A DNA stretch of 16,316 nucleotides from Asaia bogorensis (GCA_945871455.1 CAMBXJ010000036.1:1-16316), one strand, 5' to 3'. Shown: positions 1 to 8,013, counted from the first letter of the stretch. Notes: generated by a model from the sequence alone, not told the origin. Numbers and translations: made by a program.

Positions 1-2130
1 TGTGGGGACACCGGTCAGGGTGATGGCGAAGTCCGGCAGATCGTCGGCCCTGGGCAGGGCGTAGTCCATCAATGACCCGCTGAGCAACTGGCCGGAGTCC
101 GGGTCGTAGACCGTGTGTTCCAGCAAGGCCTGACCGATCCCCTGCGCGACACCGCCCTGCACCTGCCCGATCGTCAGCATCGGGTTGATCAGGGTGCCGA
201 AATCGTCGACGGCTGTGTAACGATCCAGGGTCACGCGACCGGTTTCCGGATCGACCTCCACTTCCGCGATGTGGCAACCATTGGGGAAGGTGATGATGTC
301 CAGCAGGTTCCAGACATATGTGTCCAGGCCGGGTTCCATGCCGTCCGGCAGGTTGGCCGGATCGCGGGCGGCCGTGGCAACGGACAACAGGTCGATGCTG
401 CGCTCCGGGATCGTTTGCACGACGAAGCGACCATCGGTGAACACGACCTGATCCGGGCTGGCCTGCAACAAACGAGCGGCGATGGCGGTGCCCTTGGCGA
501 TCACCGCCATGGCCGCCTTGTGCAGCGCCGCGCCCCCCATATGCATGGACCGGGCGCCGCCGTGGCCATTGCCGGCGGGGATTTCCGCGGTGTCGGCCTG
601 GATATAGTGGAACGTCTCCAAATTCAGGCCCAGCAGATCGGCGGCGATTTGTGGGTAGGACGTCTCGTGGCCTTGCCCGTTCGACTGGGTGCCGATCAGC
701 AGCGCGACCTTGCCGTCGGTTTGGAAGCGGATTTCGGCACCCTCATTCGGCGAACCGCGTGCCGTTTCCAGAAAGCAGGCGACGCCGATGCCGCGCAGCA
801 GGCCGCGTGCCTTGGATGCGTCCCGGCGGGCGGGATATCCGGCGTGATCGGCGGCGACCAGGGCATCGTCGATATTCAGCCCGAAACGGCCGCAATCGAC
901 GACGGTTCCCAGGGCTTTCGGGTAGGGAAAGGCGGATATCGCGTTCAGCCGACGCAGCACAATCGGGTCGAACCCGCAACGGCGCGCGGCGAGGTCGATC
1001 AGACGCTCGATCAGGTAATTGGCTTCGGGTTTGCCGGCACCGCGATAGGCGTCGATCGGCACGGTGTTGGTGAACGCGGCCTGCACATGCATGGCGATCG
1101 CGGGGATGACATAGCCCCCGCCCATCGCCGCGGCCGGGGCGTTGGTGGAACTGCCGGGTCCGCCGCCCGACATATAGGCACCCAGATTGGCAATCGTATG
1201 GACATCCAGCGCCAGGAACCGCCCGTCCGCATCCAACGCCAGGCGCGCGCGTGTCGCATTGTCGCGTCCCTGCGCGGTGGAGATGAAATCCTCCGACCGG
1301 TCTTCCACCCACTTCACCGGACGGCCCAGCGCGCGGGCGGCGAACAGCAGCATGACCCATTCGGGATAGAGGCAGTTCTTGATCCCGAATCCGCCGCCGA
1401 CATCCGGCGCGACGACATGCACCCGGTCTTTCGGCACATGGAAAATCGTCTCGGCCAACTGGTTGCGCAGCCCATGGACGCCGGCCGCCGTCACGAACAG
1501 ATGGAACATGCCATCGACGAAGCGCGCGATGGCGGATCGGGTCTCCGTCGGTGCGATGACCAGGCGATTGTTGATCAGGTCGATCTCAACCGCATGGGCC
1601 GCACCGGCGAAGGCCGCCGCCACGGCCGCGGGATCGCCTTTGCGAAAACGGAAGGACCGGTTGGACGGTGCCTCGTCCCACAGCAACGGGGCATCCGGCG
1701 CCAGAGCGGCCGGCCCGTCCACCACCGAGGGCAGCACCGTGTACTCGACCACCACCGCCTCGGCCGCGTCGCGCGCGGTCATCGCGGTTTCGGCCACGAC
1801 GAACGCCACCGGATCGCCGACATGGCGGACCCGTCCGCGCGCCAGGGCCGGGCGTGGCGGCACGATCATCGGCTGTTCGGTGGCGACCGCGGTGGCGCAG
1901 GGCAGCAGCCCGAGTGCACCGATATCGTCAATCGTATAGACCGCCAACACCCCGGGCATGGCACACGCGGTTGCGACGTCGATCCGATCGATCATCGCAT
2001 GCGCGTGCGGGGAGCGCACGACATACGCCCAGGCCTGCCCCGGCTCGTTCACATCCTCCACGAATGTGCCGTGTCCGGTCAGGAAGCGATCGTCCTCGAA
2101 CCGTCGTGTGGACTGGCCGATAAATGCCAT
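1..2130 (-). CDS. xanthine dehydrogenase-family molybdopterin-binding subunit (CoxL-like, form II), 3' end cut by window edge
   Basis: This is the large catalytic subunit of a molybdenum hydroxylase (xanthine dehydrogenase / CO dehydrogenase superfamily), which oxidises an N-heterocycle or aldehyde at a Mo-molybdopterin cytosine dinucleotide centre. The frame is open for 710 codons from ATG at 2130 to the window edge. An AAAGGGG ribosome site lies about 8 bases before the start. Visible motifs are an N-terminal hammerhead-type domain (about residues 1-125), GGGFG at 245-249, AYRGAGK at 361-367, GQGHE near 495-500, and close to the edge QGIGQALLE and SLMDYALPRADDLP, which normally lie some 60-80 residues before the C-terminus. 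The catalytic Glu (GEAG motif) should lie beyond the edge. The AYRGAG loop marks form II; true CO dehydrogenase has AYRCSFR, so a CO-oxidising role is unlikely. It follows the amidohydrolase by 30 bases, probably in one operon; FAD and FeS subunits are not in view. The substrate is unknown. Confidence 0.93.
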   Translation of the reverse strand, partial: MAFIGQSTRRFEDDRFLTGHGTFVEDVNEPGQAWAYVVRSPHAHAMIDRIDVATACAMPGVLAVYTIDDIGALGLLPCATAVATEQPMIVPPRPALARGRVRHVGDPVAFVVAETAMTARDAAEAVVVEYTVLPSVVDGPAALAPDAPLLWDEAPSNRSFRFRKGDPAAVAAAFAGAAHAVEIDLINNRLVIAPTETRSAIARFVDGMFHLFVTAAGVHGLRNQLAETIFHVPKDRVHVVAPDVGGGFGIKNCLYPEWVMLLFAARALGRPVKWVEDRSEDFISTAQGRDNATRARLALDADGRFLALDVHTIANLGAYMSGGGPGSSTNAPAAAMGGGYVIPAIAMHVQAAFTNTVPIDAYRGAGKPEANYLIERLIDLAARRCGFDPIVLRRLNAISAFPYPKALGTVVDCGRFGLNIDDALVAADHAGYPARRDASKARGLLRGIGVACFLETARGSPNEGAEIRFQTDGKVALLIGTQSNGQGHETSYPQIAADLLGLNLETFHYIQADTAEIPAGNGHGGARSMHMGGAALHKAAMAVIAKGTAIAARLLQASPDQVVFTDGRFVVQTIPERSIDLLSVATAARDPANLPDGMEPGLDTYVWNLLDIITFPNGCHIAEVEVDPETGRVTLDRYTAVDDFGTLINPMLTIGQVQGGVAQGIGQALLEHTVYDPDSGQLLSGSLMDYALPRADDLPDFAITLTGVPT

Positions 2131-2160
2131 GCCTGGGCCCCTTTGGTTCCGAGACGCCGT

Positions 2161-3864
2161 TCAGGCCGAACGGGCGCCGCGGATCAGGCGGCCGGGCAGC
2201 GCGCCCGTCGCCTCTCCGTTGCGGTAGACCGGCACGCCGGACACGATCGTGGCATCATAGCCGGTTGACCGCTGTACCAGGCGCCGCCCGCCGCTGGGCA
2301 GGTCGTAGACGACCTCCGGCATGCTCAGGCGCAGGTTGTCGTAGTCGATGACGTTCAGATCGGCCTTGTAGCCGGTTGCCACCACGCCACGATCCCGCAA
2401 GCCGATCGCGAAGGCGGAATCCCGCGTGATGCGGCGGACCGCCCAGGGGATCGACACTTTCGGGCCGCGTGTGCGATCGCGGGTCCAATGCGTCAGCATG
2501 GTGCCGATCGCGCTGGCATCGCAGAGGATGCCGACATGCGCGCCGCCGTCGCCCAGGCCGACGATGGTCGCGTCGTGGGTCAGCATGTCATGCACGCTGT
2601 CCAGATTGCCGTAGCTATAGTTCGACAACGGACGGTACAGCAGCGCCCTGCCGTTGCGCTCCAGCAGCATATCATAGGCCAGATCGGCGGGATCGCGACC
2701 CTGGCGTTGTGCCAGCGCGGCGATGCTGTCCTCGGGCGCGGGTTCGTAGTTCGGCGGATCGCTCATGGGGAACAGCCGATCCCAGCGTGCGACGCGCCGC
2801 TGCAAGGATGGGTCCGCGGTCTTTTCGGCCAGCAACCGCGCGCGCACCTCGGGCTGGCGCAATGCGGCGATCTTGGCCTCGAACGGCAGGTCGGCCACGG
2901 CGGCGAAGCTGGGGCAGCCGATGAACGGGTTTTGCGAGATTTCGAAGCCCAGGATGATCCCGGTCGGGCGGGTCAGCACCTGACCCAGCATCTCCAGGCC
3001 GGACCGGTTGGCATCGGCGATCCAGCCGGTGATCTTGCGCCATTCCTCGGGCTTGTTGTCGCGCTGCAGGATGGTGATCGCCATCGGCCGGCCGGCCTCC
3101 CCGGTCAGGCGGCGCAGCATCGCGAACTCGCTCTCGGCGTCGTCGAAGTCGGAGATCACCTGCAACCAGCCGGCATCAATGCCCCGCAATGCCCGCGCGA
3201 TGGCGGTCAGTTCGGATTCCCCGGCTTCCAAGGTCGGGATCAGTTCCCCGGCCTTGGTCTTGTGGTTGATGGTGCGCGACGTCGAGAAACCCAGCGCGCC
3301 GGCCTGGATGCCCTCGGCGGCGATGCGCGCCATGGCGGCGCTGTCGGCCTCGGTCGCCGGTTCACGCTCCAGGCCACGCTTGCCCATCACGAAGACGCGG
3401 ACAGCGGCATGCGGCACCTGAGTGGCAACGTCCAGATCGTAGGGGCGGCCTTCCAGGGCGTTCAGGTAATCCGGGAAGCTCTGCCAGTTCCAGGGCAGCC
3501 CCTCGGTCAGCACGACTTCGGGGATGTCTTCCACCCCTTCCATCAACTTCACGAGCATGTCGCGTTCGTCGGGTCGGCAGGGCGCGAAACCGACGCCGCA
3601 ATTGCCGATCAGGGTGGTGGTGACGCCATTCCAGGACGATGGCGTAATGTGGCTGCTCCAGGTCGCCTGGGCGTCGTAATGGGAATGCGGATCGACGAAA
3701 CCGGGCGTGACGAGCTTGCCGCGCGCATCGATTTCCTCTTTGCCGCGGCCGGCGATCTTGCCGATGGCGGTGATCTTGCCGTTTTCGATGGCGATGTCGG
3801 CTTCGTACGCGTCGGCGCCAGTGCCATCGACGATGGTGCCGTTGCGAATGACGAGATCGGGCAT
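2161..3864 (-). CDS. N-acyl-D-amino-acid deacylase-like amidohydrolase (D-aminoacylase / amidohydrolase_3 family)
   Basis: A 567-residue cytoplasmic amidohydrolase of the D-aminoacylase family, which hydrolyses N-acyl or cyclic amide bonds. The start is ATG at 3864, with GGAGGA about 7 bases upstream. The N-terminus ([16 protein letters not shown]) and C-terminus ([15 protein letters not shown]) form the usual split beta-sandwich. Metal-site features are [11 protein letters not shown] (H60, H62), GNCGVGFAP (C89) and GDGGAH (D439, H443). The two barrel histidines that, with the Cys, bind zinc in characterised D-aminoacylase are not apparent: the corresponding strands read GWLQVISDF (about 232-240) and [10 protein letters not shown] (261-270). 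From memory this is shared by a whole subgroup often annotated as D-aminoacylase or amidohydrolase, so it is not a local mutation, but it makes the exact reaction uncertain. The gene is followed 30 bases later by the CoxL-like gene, suggesting a joint pathway such as an N-heterocycle that is hydroxylated and ring-opened (inference). Confidence 0.9.
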   Translation of the reverse strand: MPDLVIRNGTIVDGTGADAYEADIAIENGKITAIGKIAGRGKEEIDARGKLVTPGFVDPHSHYDAQATWSSHITPSSWNGVTTTLIGNCGVGFAPCRPDERDMLVKLMEGVEDIPEVVLTEGLPWNWQSFPDYLNALEGRPYDLDVATQVPHAAVRVFVMGKRGLEREPATEADSAAMARIAAEGIQAGALGFSTSRTINHKTKAGELIPTLEAGESELTAIARALRGIDAGWLQVISDFDDAESEFAMLRRLTGEAGRPMAITILQRDNKPEEWRKITGWIADANRSGLEMLGQVLTRPTGIILGFEISQNPFIGCPSFAAVADLPFEAKIAALRQPEVRARLLAEKTADPSLQRRVARWDRLFPMSDPPNYEPAPEDSIAALAQRQGRDPADLAYDMLLERNGRALLYRPLSNYSYGNLDSVHDMLTHDATIVGLGDGGAHVGILCDASAIGTMLTHWTRDRTRGPKVSIPWAVRRITRDSAFAIGLRDRGVVATGYKADLNVIDYDNLRLSMPEVVYDLPSGGRRLVQRSTGYDATIVSGVPVYRNGEATGALPGRLIRGARSA

Positions 3865-4033
3865 GGTTGCTTTCCTCCGGTTGGGGGGAGGATGGCGGCA
3901 ACCGCGATTGCTCGCAAGCAGCCCTTAGTAGGCAGCCCCAGATAAGCCACCTCGATCACCCGTTCGGAGACGGGCCAAATCGGTCTCGACCGGTGCCATC
4001 GGCCCTGGCTATGGACCGACGCTCCGCCCGATT

Positions 4034-4978
4034 TCAGCCAATCACGGCCGAGCCTGCCGGCCAAAGGGCATCTCGACAGCAGTCCGCCAGATGCGGGGCC
4101 AGCGCGCGATAGTCCGCGGCGCGCGGCGCGTTGGAACGCCAGGCCAGTCCCAGGGTGCGCCAGGCTGGCACGCCCGACAGGGGACGCAGGACGAGTCCGG
4201 TGCCTTCGATGATGCCGGCGGTCACCGCCAGACGAGGCAACAGGGTCACCCCCAAACCACCGGCGACCATCTGCACCAAGGTGTGCAGACTCGTTGCCGC
4301 GAACCCGTCCTGGTCGGCGCGGTCTCCGGCCAGCAAGCCACAGACCGCCAGGGCCTGGTCGCGCAGGCAGTGCCCGTCCTCCAGCAGGAGCAACCGCTCG
4401 CTGGCCAGGGCCGATGTGGGCACGGCGGACAAAGCGGCCAGCTTGTGATCCGCCGGCAGGGCGAGGAGGAATTCATCGCGGGCGACCTGGATCGCTTCCG
4501 CTCCCCCGCAATCGCACGGCAGGGCCAGCAGCACGGCATCCAACCGGTTGGTTTCCAGGCGATCGACCAGACGGGCGGTGGTGTCTTCCCGCAGGAACAG
4601 TCGCAGGCGCGGAAAGGCCGAACGCAGGACGGGCATAAGCCGGGGGAGCAGGAACGGGCCGATGGTTGGGATCACGCCGAGGCGGACCGGTCCGCTCATG
4701 GGTTCGCGCGCCGCCGCCGCCGTCTCACTGACGGCTTCCAGCGCCGCCAGCGCGGCCCGGGCGCGTTCCACCAGGTCCAGGCCGAGCGAGGTGAAGACGA
4801 CGTGGCGGCCGGCTTCGCGATCGAGGATGTGGGTGTCGAGTTGGCGTTCCAACGCCAGGATTCCGGCCGAGAGCGTCGATTGGGTCACGGCGCAGGTCAG
4901 TGCGGCACGTCCGAAGTGGCGGCTTTCGGCCAGGGCGACGAGGTAGCGTAGCTGCTGTGGGCTGGGAAGGATGGTCAT
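4034..4978 (-). CDS. oxyR: OxyR, hydrogen-peroxide-sensing LysR-family transcriptional regulator
   Basis: A 314-residue LysR-type regulator that activates peroxide-defence genes. The winged HTH is at the N-terminus (LRYLVALAESRHFGRAA then TQSTLSAGILALERQL, about residues 10-50). The effector domain carries the OxyR redox signature GHCLRDQALAVC, with two cysteines nine positions apart (C204 and C213), matching the disulfide pair C199/C208 of E. coli OxyR, followed by ATSLHTLVQMVAGGLGVTLLP. I chose ATG at 4978 over the TTG at 5005, because the protein then begins just ahead of the HTH as in known OxyR and the longer start would overlap the upstream inverted repeat. The ribosome site is weak. 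No katG, ahpC or other peroxide-defence gene is next to it, which is unusual for oxyR. Extra cysteines lie at 155, 157, 300 and 301; their role is unknown. It could co-transcribe with the amidohydrolase 169 bases downstream. Confidence 0.92.
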   Translation of the reverse strand: MTILPSPQQLRYLVALAESRHFGRAALTCAVTQSTLSAGILALERQLDTHILDREAGRHVVFTSLGLDLVERARAALAALEAVSETAAAAREPMSGPVRLGVIPTIGPFLLPRLMPVLRSAFPRLRLFLREDTTARLVDRLETNRLDAVLLALPCDCGGAEAIQVARDEFLLALPADHKLAALSAVPTSALASERLLLLEDGHCLRDQALAVCGLLAGDRADQDGFAATSLHTLVQMVAGGLGVTLLPRLAVTAGIIEGTGLVLRPLSGVPAWRTLGLAWRSNAPRAADYRALAPHLADCCRDALWPAGSAVIG

Positions 4979-4994
4979 CGATCCATTCAATGAA

Positions 4995-5010
4995 AATGAT
5001 GACAATCATT
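4995..5010. promoter_or_regulatory. inverted repeat upstream of oxyR, candidate operator
   Basis: A perfect 6-base inverted repeat, aatgat-gaca-atcatt, sits 17-32 bases before the oxyR start. It lies inside a longer imperfect palindrome (4989-5014) with outer arms aatga and tcatt. The tract is strikingly AT-rich against the surrounding GC-rich DNA. LysR regulators commonly autoregulate from sites overlapping their promoter, so an OxyR site is the first guess. The repeat also resembles a Fur-type box (AATGAT/ATCATT arms), which would tie oxyR to iron. Neither can be decided from sequence alone. Confidence 0.5.
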
Positions 5011-5237
5011 CATTCTGGTCATGGGTAACGCAAGCCTTATCGCGGCAAGGCGAATCGCGCCGGGAACACCAGCCCGAACCGCTTCCCGGCCGCATCGCTG
5101 GAAATCCGGCAAAGTCGAACCAGGGTGGCTCTGACCCGACCGTGGTCGCCCGTTATCGGTCCGATCCGCCAGCGCGGGATCCCGCTGAGCCGAACGAAAC
5201 AACGGGTGATTCGGTCCCTGAAACAGAAAACCAGAGC

Positions 5238-5266
5238 GGCTTGCCGGTTCCGGTCAGGGCGAAGCC
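5238..5266 (-). terminator. probable intrinsic terminator of the membrane protein gene
   Basis: On the minus strand, just after the TAG stop of the membrane protein gene (5270-5272), GGCTTCGCC pairs with GGCAAGCC (one bulged base, 12-base loop). It is followed by GCTCTGGTTTTCTGTTT, a moderately U-rich tail. Position and shape fit a Rho-independent terminator, though the U-run is short and starts several bases after the stem. Confidence 0.5.
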
Positions 5267-5269
5267 GGT

Positions 5270-6946
5270 CTAGCGCGACCGGCTTGGTCTGGGCGCCTCG
5301 GCCGCGATCCAGGGGTCGATGCAGCCCGCCTTGCCGCGCCGATACACCGTCAATCCGTCGAACGCATCGATCTGGTGATAGCGTGACCAGGCCCGGGCAA
5401 AGGCGGGATCGGAACTGCTCAGCACGGCGATGTAATTCAGTCCTTCCCGCGTATCCACGACCGCGATATCGGGGCATCCGGCGATGAAATCGCGCACGAC
5501 CCAGCGGGCGACCGGCCATTCGCTGGCGACCGAGGGATCGAAGCGCGCTCGCCACAACTCCCCTTTCAGAGCCCACATCGAATCGAAGCGCGATGCCCAG
5601 GCCACGCCGGTGTTGTTCACCACGGGAAAGCCCAGGGCGATCCATTCGGAAAAGGCGATATAGGTCCGGGCGTTCTGTTGGCGGACGATCTGTTCCAGGC
5701 GCGCAACCGTGGTCGCCTCCGGTTCCACGGCCTGGGCGACCTGCGGTTCCAGTCGCTGCAGGGCGCCCGCGCACAACACCAGCACGGCCAGCGCCGCGAC
5801 CGCCAACGATGCCGATCGGGACGCCGACCGTGAGCGGCCGGACAGAGACAGCCCCTGGGGCGCCCCCTGGAGAATCATCCCTTGGGGCATCATCCCTTGG
5901 GGCATCATCCCTTGGGGCCGCCCCGACGGATCATCCCGCAGGACAGAGGCGACCCAGCAGATCAGCACCAGCACCGTGGCAACGGTGGCGGGCAGACGGT
6001 GGTAGTACCAGTCCTTCCCATCCATGAAGCAGATGACCGTGCTGACCGCGGCGAACACCACCAGGACCATCATCAGGTTTCGCTCGGGCATGGTGTGCCG
6101 GCGCAGCCAGACCAGGCTCGCGGCCACGACTTCCCCCACTATCAGCACGGCGCTATCGAGCAGCAGGCGGAAGAACGACACATCGGTCGCGCCATACAGT
6201 GCCAGCGCCATCGGCACGGCGCGCCGAACATAGGCGGGGCAGGTCACGTAGACGATCGCGATATAGGCGCAAATCGTCAGCCCGGCGGCGACCGGCAGCA
6301 CCCTCCAGGGCCACATCCGCCGCGACAGGGCAATGCACTCCAACACCACGAAAACGCCCGCGTAGCGCGGCTTCAACGCACAGCCGAGGCCCGCGACGAT
6401 GCCGGCGAACACCGCGTGCCATACCGGCGGACGGATACCATCCAGCGAACCCGCGAACAGGATCAGATAGGGCAGAATCGCCGCGACCAGCAGATGCTCC
6501 CGCTGACCGAGATCGCCGGCGGGCATGACAAGCAGCACGATACCGATGACGGCGAACACGGTCACGCGGTCCGCGAACAGGCCGCCGCGGTGCCGCAGCA
6601 ATGTCGCGCTCCACCAGGCACAGCCGACCACCATGACGATGAACATGCTCATGGTGACAAGCTGAATGCCCAGGCCCAGCCAGCGGGCGATCGCCAGCGG
6701 CACGGCCGAGAGCCAGATGATCAGCGGCGGATTGACCTCCACCACGTCGATATAAAGCTCCTGTCCCGCCATCCAGCGTCGCGCGACGTAGAGCAACCAG
6801 GCGATATCGTCCTTCAGCGGCGATCGGAAGGCCGCGAAGGCGACGACAACCAAAACCGCCAGCAGGACCAGCAAACTGATCAGCGGGACGGTCCTTGGGA
6901 CGCCGATGCGCGATGGACGCTCGGTCTGGATGCTGGGTGTGTTCAT
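5270..6946 (-). CDS. polytopic membrane protein, GT39/GT-C glycosyltransferase-like
   Basis: About 558 residues from ATG at 6946. The N-terminal half shows the layout of PMT/ArnT-type GT-C glycosyltransferases: a first membrane segment (PLISLLVLLAVLVVVAFAAF), a periplasmic loop with a DD pair in PLKDDIAWLLYVARRW (D46, D47), then ELYIDVVEVNPPLIIWLSAVP and roughly eight to nine more hydrophobic segments. Such enzymes transfer a sugar from a polyprenyl-phosphate carrier on the periplasmic side; donor and acceptor here are unknown. A low-complexity linker of PQGMM repeats (about 344-358) precedes a last hydrophobic segment (SLAVAALAVLVLCAGAL) and a soluble C-terminal domain of about 170 residues. 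The start is uncertain: ATGs at 6967 and 7078 are also in frame and none has a convincing ribosome site. I prefer 6946 because upstream DNA from 6999 folds into a large hairpin repeat. It appears monocistronic, with a terminator-like hairpin after it. The family call is by layout, not strong motifs. Confidence 0.75.
   Translation of the reverse strand: MNTPSIQTERPSRIGVPRTVPLISLLVLLAVLVVVAFAAFRSPLKDDIAWLLYVARRWMAGQELYIDVVEVNPPLIIWLSAVPLAIARWLGLGIQLVTMSMFIVMVVGCAWWSATLLRHRGGLFADRVTVFAVIGIVLLVMPAGDLGQREHLLVAAILPYLILFAGSLDGIRPPVWHAVFAGIVAGLGCALKPRYAGVFVVLECIALSRRMWPWRVLPVAAGLTICAYIAIVYVTCPAYVRRAVPMALALYGATDVSFFRLLLDSAVLIVGEVVAASLVWLRRHTMPERNLMMVLVVFAAVSTVICFMDGKDWYYHRLPATVATVLVLICWVASVLRDDPSGRPQGMMPQGMMPQGMILQGAPQGLSLSGRSRSASRSASLAVAALAVLVLCAGALQRLEPQVAQAVEPEATTVARLEQIVRQQNARTYIAFSEWIALGFPVVNNTGVAWASRFDSMWALKGELWRARFDPSVASEWPVARWVVRDFIAGCPDIAVVDTREGLNYIAVLSSSDPAFARAWSRYHQIDAFDGLTVYRRGKAGCIDPWIAAEAPRPSRSR
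5874..5918 (-). repeat. three tandem copies of a 15-base unit coding PQGMM
   Basis: The plus-strand unit atcatcccttggggc occurs three times in exact succession (5874-5888, 5889-5903, 5904-5918), with a degenerate relative just before it (about 5850-5873). Because 15 is a multiple of three, copy-number changes keep the reading frame. On the coding (minus) strand it gives PQGMM-PQGMM-PQGMI, then LQGAPQG, in the linker between the transmembrane core and the C-terminal part of the membrane protein. Confidence 0.9.
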
Positions 6947-6998
6947 CGATCGGTCAGACGCTGCCATGCTCACGGCGAGGAGAAACGGGGTGGACGAA

Positions 6999-7104
6999 CC
7001 TCGGTTTGACCGGCACCGGTCGCTGGCCACCCGTCGGCGCATTGCCGCGAGGGACCGGTTGCCAGCCCGTGGGGGCATGGCGGCCGGTGCCGATCGAACC
7101 GAGG
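6999..7104. repeat. REP-like long imperfect inverted repeat
   Basis: The outer arms 6999-7019 (cctcggtttgaccggcaccgg) and 7084-7104 are complementary at 19 of 21 positions, and at least one mismatch becomes a G-T wobble in a single strand. Inside them 7022-7035 (gctggccacccgtc) pairs at about 12 of 14 positions with 7053-7066 (gaccggttgccagc), so the whole 106 bases can form one long stem-loop with a side bulge. The motif ggttgccagcccgt is typical in style of dispersed REP/BIME palindromes mobilised by RAYT transposases. Only this one copy is in the window, so its being a dispersed element is inference. Confidence 0.6.
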
Positions 7105-7731
7105 CAAGGTCAAGATTTACCGAAAAGGAGTTGCCAATGCGTTAATGCAGGGGCCGAGTGGCGAAAGCAAGGCACCAATAAGGCGACAAATCTCATGATC
7201 GCGCGGGGTGCTGTCATCGGGCCGTTTTCGACAGTCGGCATGCGATTCCCGCGTTTGAAATGGCAAGTCAGCGGCAGGAGCAAGGTTCCCAATGCGTCCG
7301 CATCATTCCAATGTTTGCTTTTTGTTCTAGATCGGACCCATATGCGATGGCAAATAAAAAGTGCATTTTGACGACAATTCGCGGATTTTCAGTGTCGCAT
7401 CCCTCGGGGAGGCAGTATTTTGCACGAATTCCAGGCAGTGGTTAACGGAATCGTCGAATCGTTAAATTGACGCAGATACGACCATTAGCGGATTTTGCCG
7501 GAGTTCATATCCTGGGTTCGGTATCGCCTCTATGTATATGGTTCCGCCAAACCTATTTGATATCCTAAGATTCCACTTTAAGTATGTATTTTCGGTAATC
7601 GATTGCGATCAGGCGCGGAAAAGGTGGGATTTCGTTACGAACCAATGCGGAAAACGGGGGGTATCGTTCCGGATCCATGCGGTTAACCCTTGCATTCATG
7701 ATTGCACGCGGATTGAGCAAACGACGCCTTT
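7105..7731. other. about 630 bases without a recognisable gene; AT-richer tract
   Basis: I see no convincing reading frame here on either strand: the open frames are short (about 60-80 residues), without ribosome sites or recognisable motifs. The part from about 7290 to 7700 is visibly richer in A and T than its surroundings, with stretches such as ggcaaataaaaagtgcattt and ccactttaagtatgtatttt. A short motif gcggatttt appears twice (near 7380 and 7487). It may be a regulatory region, a foreign remnant, or the decayed flank of the FG-GAP relic next to it. Confidence 0.6.
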
Positions 7732-8013
7732 TCAGGCAGCGCCAACGATGTCCCCCGCCGAAGCGACGGAGGAGCCGGAGGAGCCATACGCGCTCTGTCC
7801 ATTGATGACGAAGCCGCCGCTCCCGGCCGCAATGGCGGACAGGTCGATGCTGGCGCCGAAGCCGGTGGATTGGCCGAACACCACGCAGCTCTTGCGGGCC
7901 TGGCTCCTCCCCGGGGAACGCCCGTCCTGGCCGCCAGCCTGTTCGTATAAGCCGATGACATCGCCGCCTGGGTTTCCATACCCCTCGCAATGGGCTCGGT
8001 GAGATGGCAGTCT
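7732..8013 (-). pseudogene. relic of an FG-GAP (integrin alpha-type) repeat protein
   Basis: Read on the minus strand from about 7968 to the TGA at 7732-7734, one frame gives GGDVIGLYEQAGG, then after a scrambled stretch SCVVFGQSTGFGASIDL, GGFVINGQSAYGSSG, SSVASAGDIVGAA and a stop. This matches the consensus of secreted FG-GAP repeat proteins (SYVVFG..SGF.A.IDLSAL...GF.I.G....SG.SVASAGDVNGDG.DDLIVGA). Where the calcium-binding NGDGFDDLI loop should follow SAGD, the sequence jumps to VGAA and stops, as if that segment were deleted. The frame closes at a TGA (8014-8016) only 15 codons before the homology, there is no start or ribosome site, and the cysteine-rich gene begins at 8004 on the other strand. 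I therefore read it as a fragment of about one repeat (some 75 residues), not a working gene. Confidence 0.7.

Noticed and set aside
115..2268. 717-codon open frame on the plus strand
   Set aside because: It is the antisense shadow of the molybdopterin-subunit gene, which shows clear family motifs; the plus-strand product is Arg/Gly/Asp/Gln-rich without motifs.
2488..3945. 485-codon open frame on the plus strand
   Set aside because: Antisense to the amidohydrolase, an effect of GC-rich codon usage; no ribosome site or recognisable domain.
3972..4005. Possible hairpin after oxyR (gggcc...ggccc with inner cggtc/gaccg)
   Set aside because: Arms are short, the spacing is loose and there is no U-tail, so I did not list it as a terminator.
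4091..4951. 286-codon open frame on the plus strand opposite oxyR
   Set aside because: Shadow of oxyR; composition is Gln/Gly/Arg-rich and no family is recognisable.
4971..5273. 100-codon open frame leaving divergently from oxyR
   Set aside because: It overlaps the oxyR start and the inverted repeat, has low complexity in charged residues and Pro, and no ribosome site.
5882..7009. 375-codon plus-strand frame
   Set aside because: Antisense to the membrane protein; rich in His, Asp, Gln and Arg, as expected from complement of hydrophobic codons.
7532..8002. 156-codon plus-strand frame across the empty region
   Set aside because: Its second half is antisense to the FG-GAP relic, and the first half has no motif or ribosome site.
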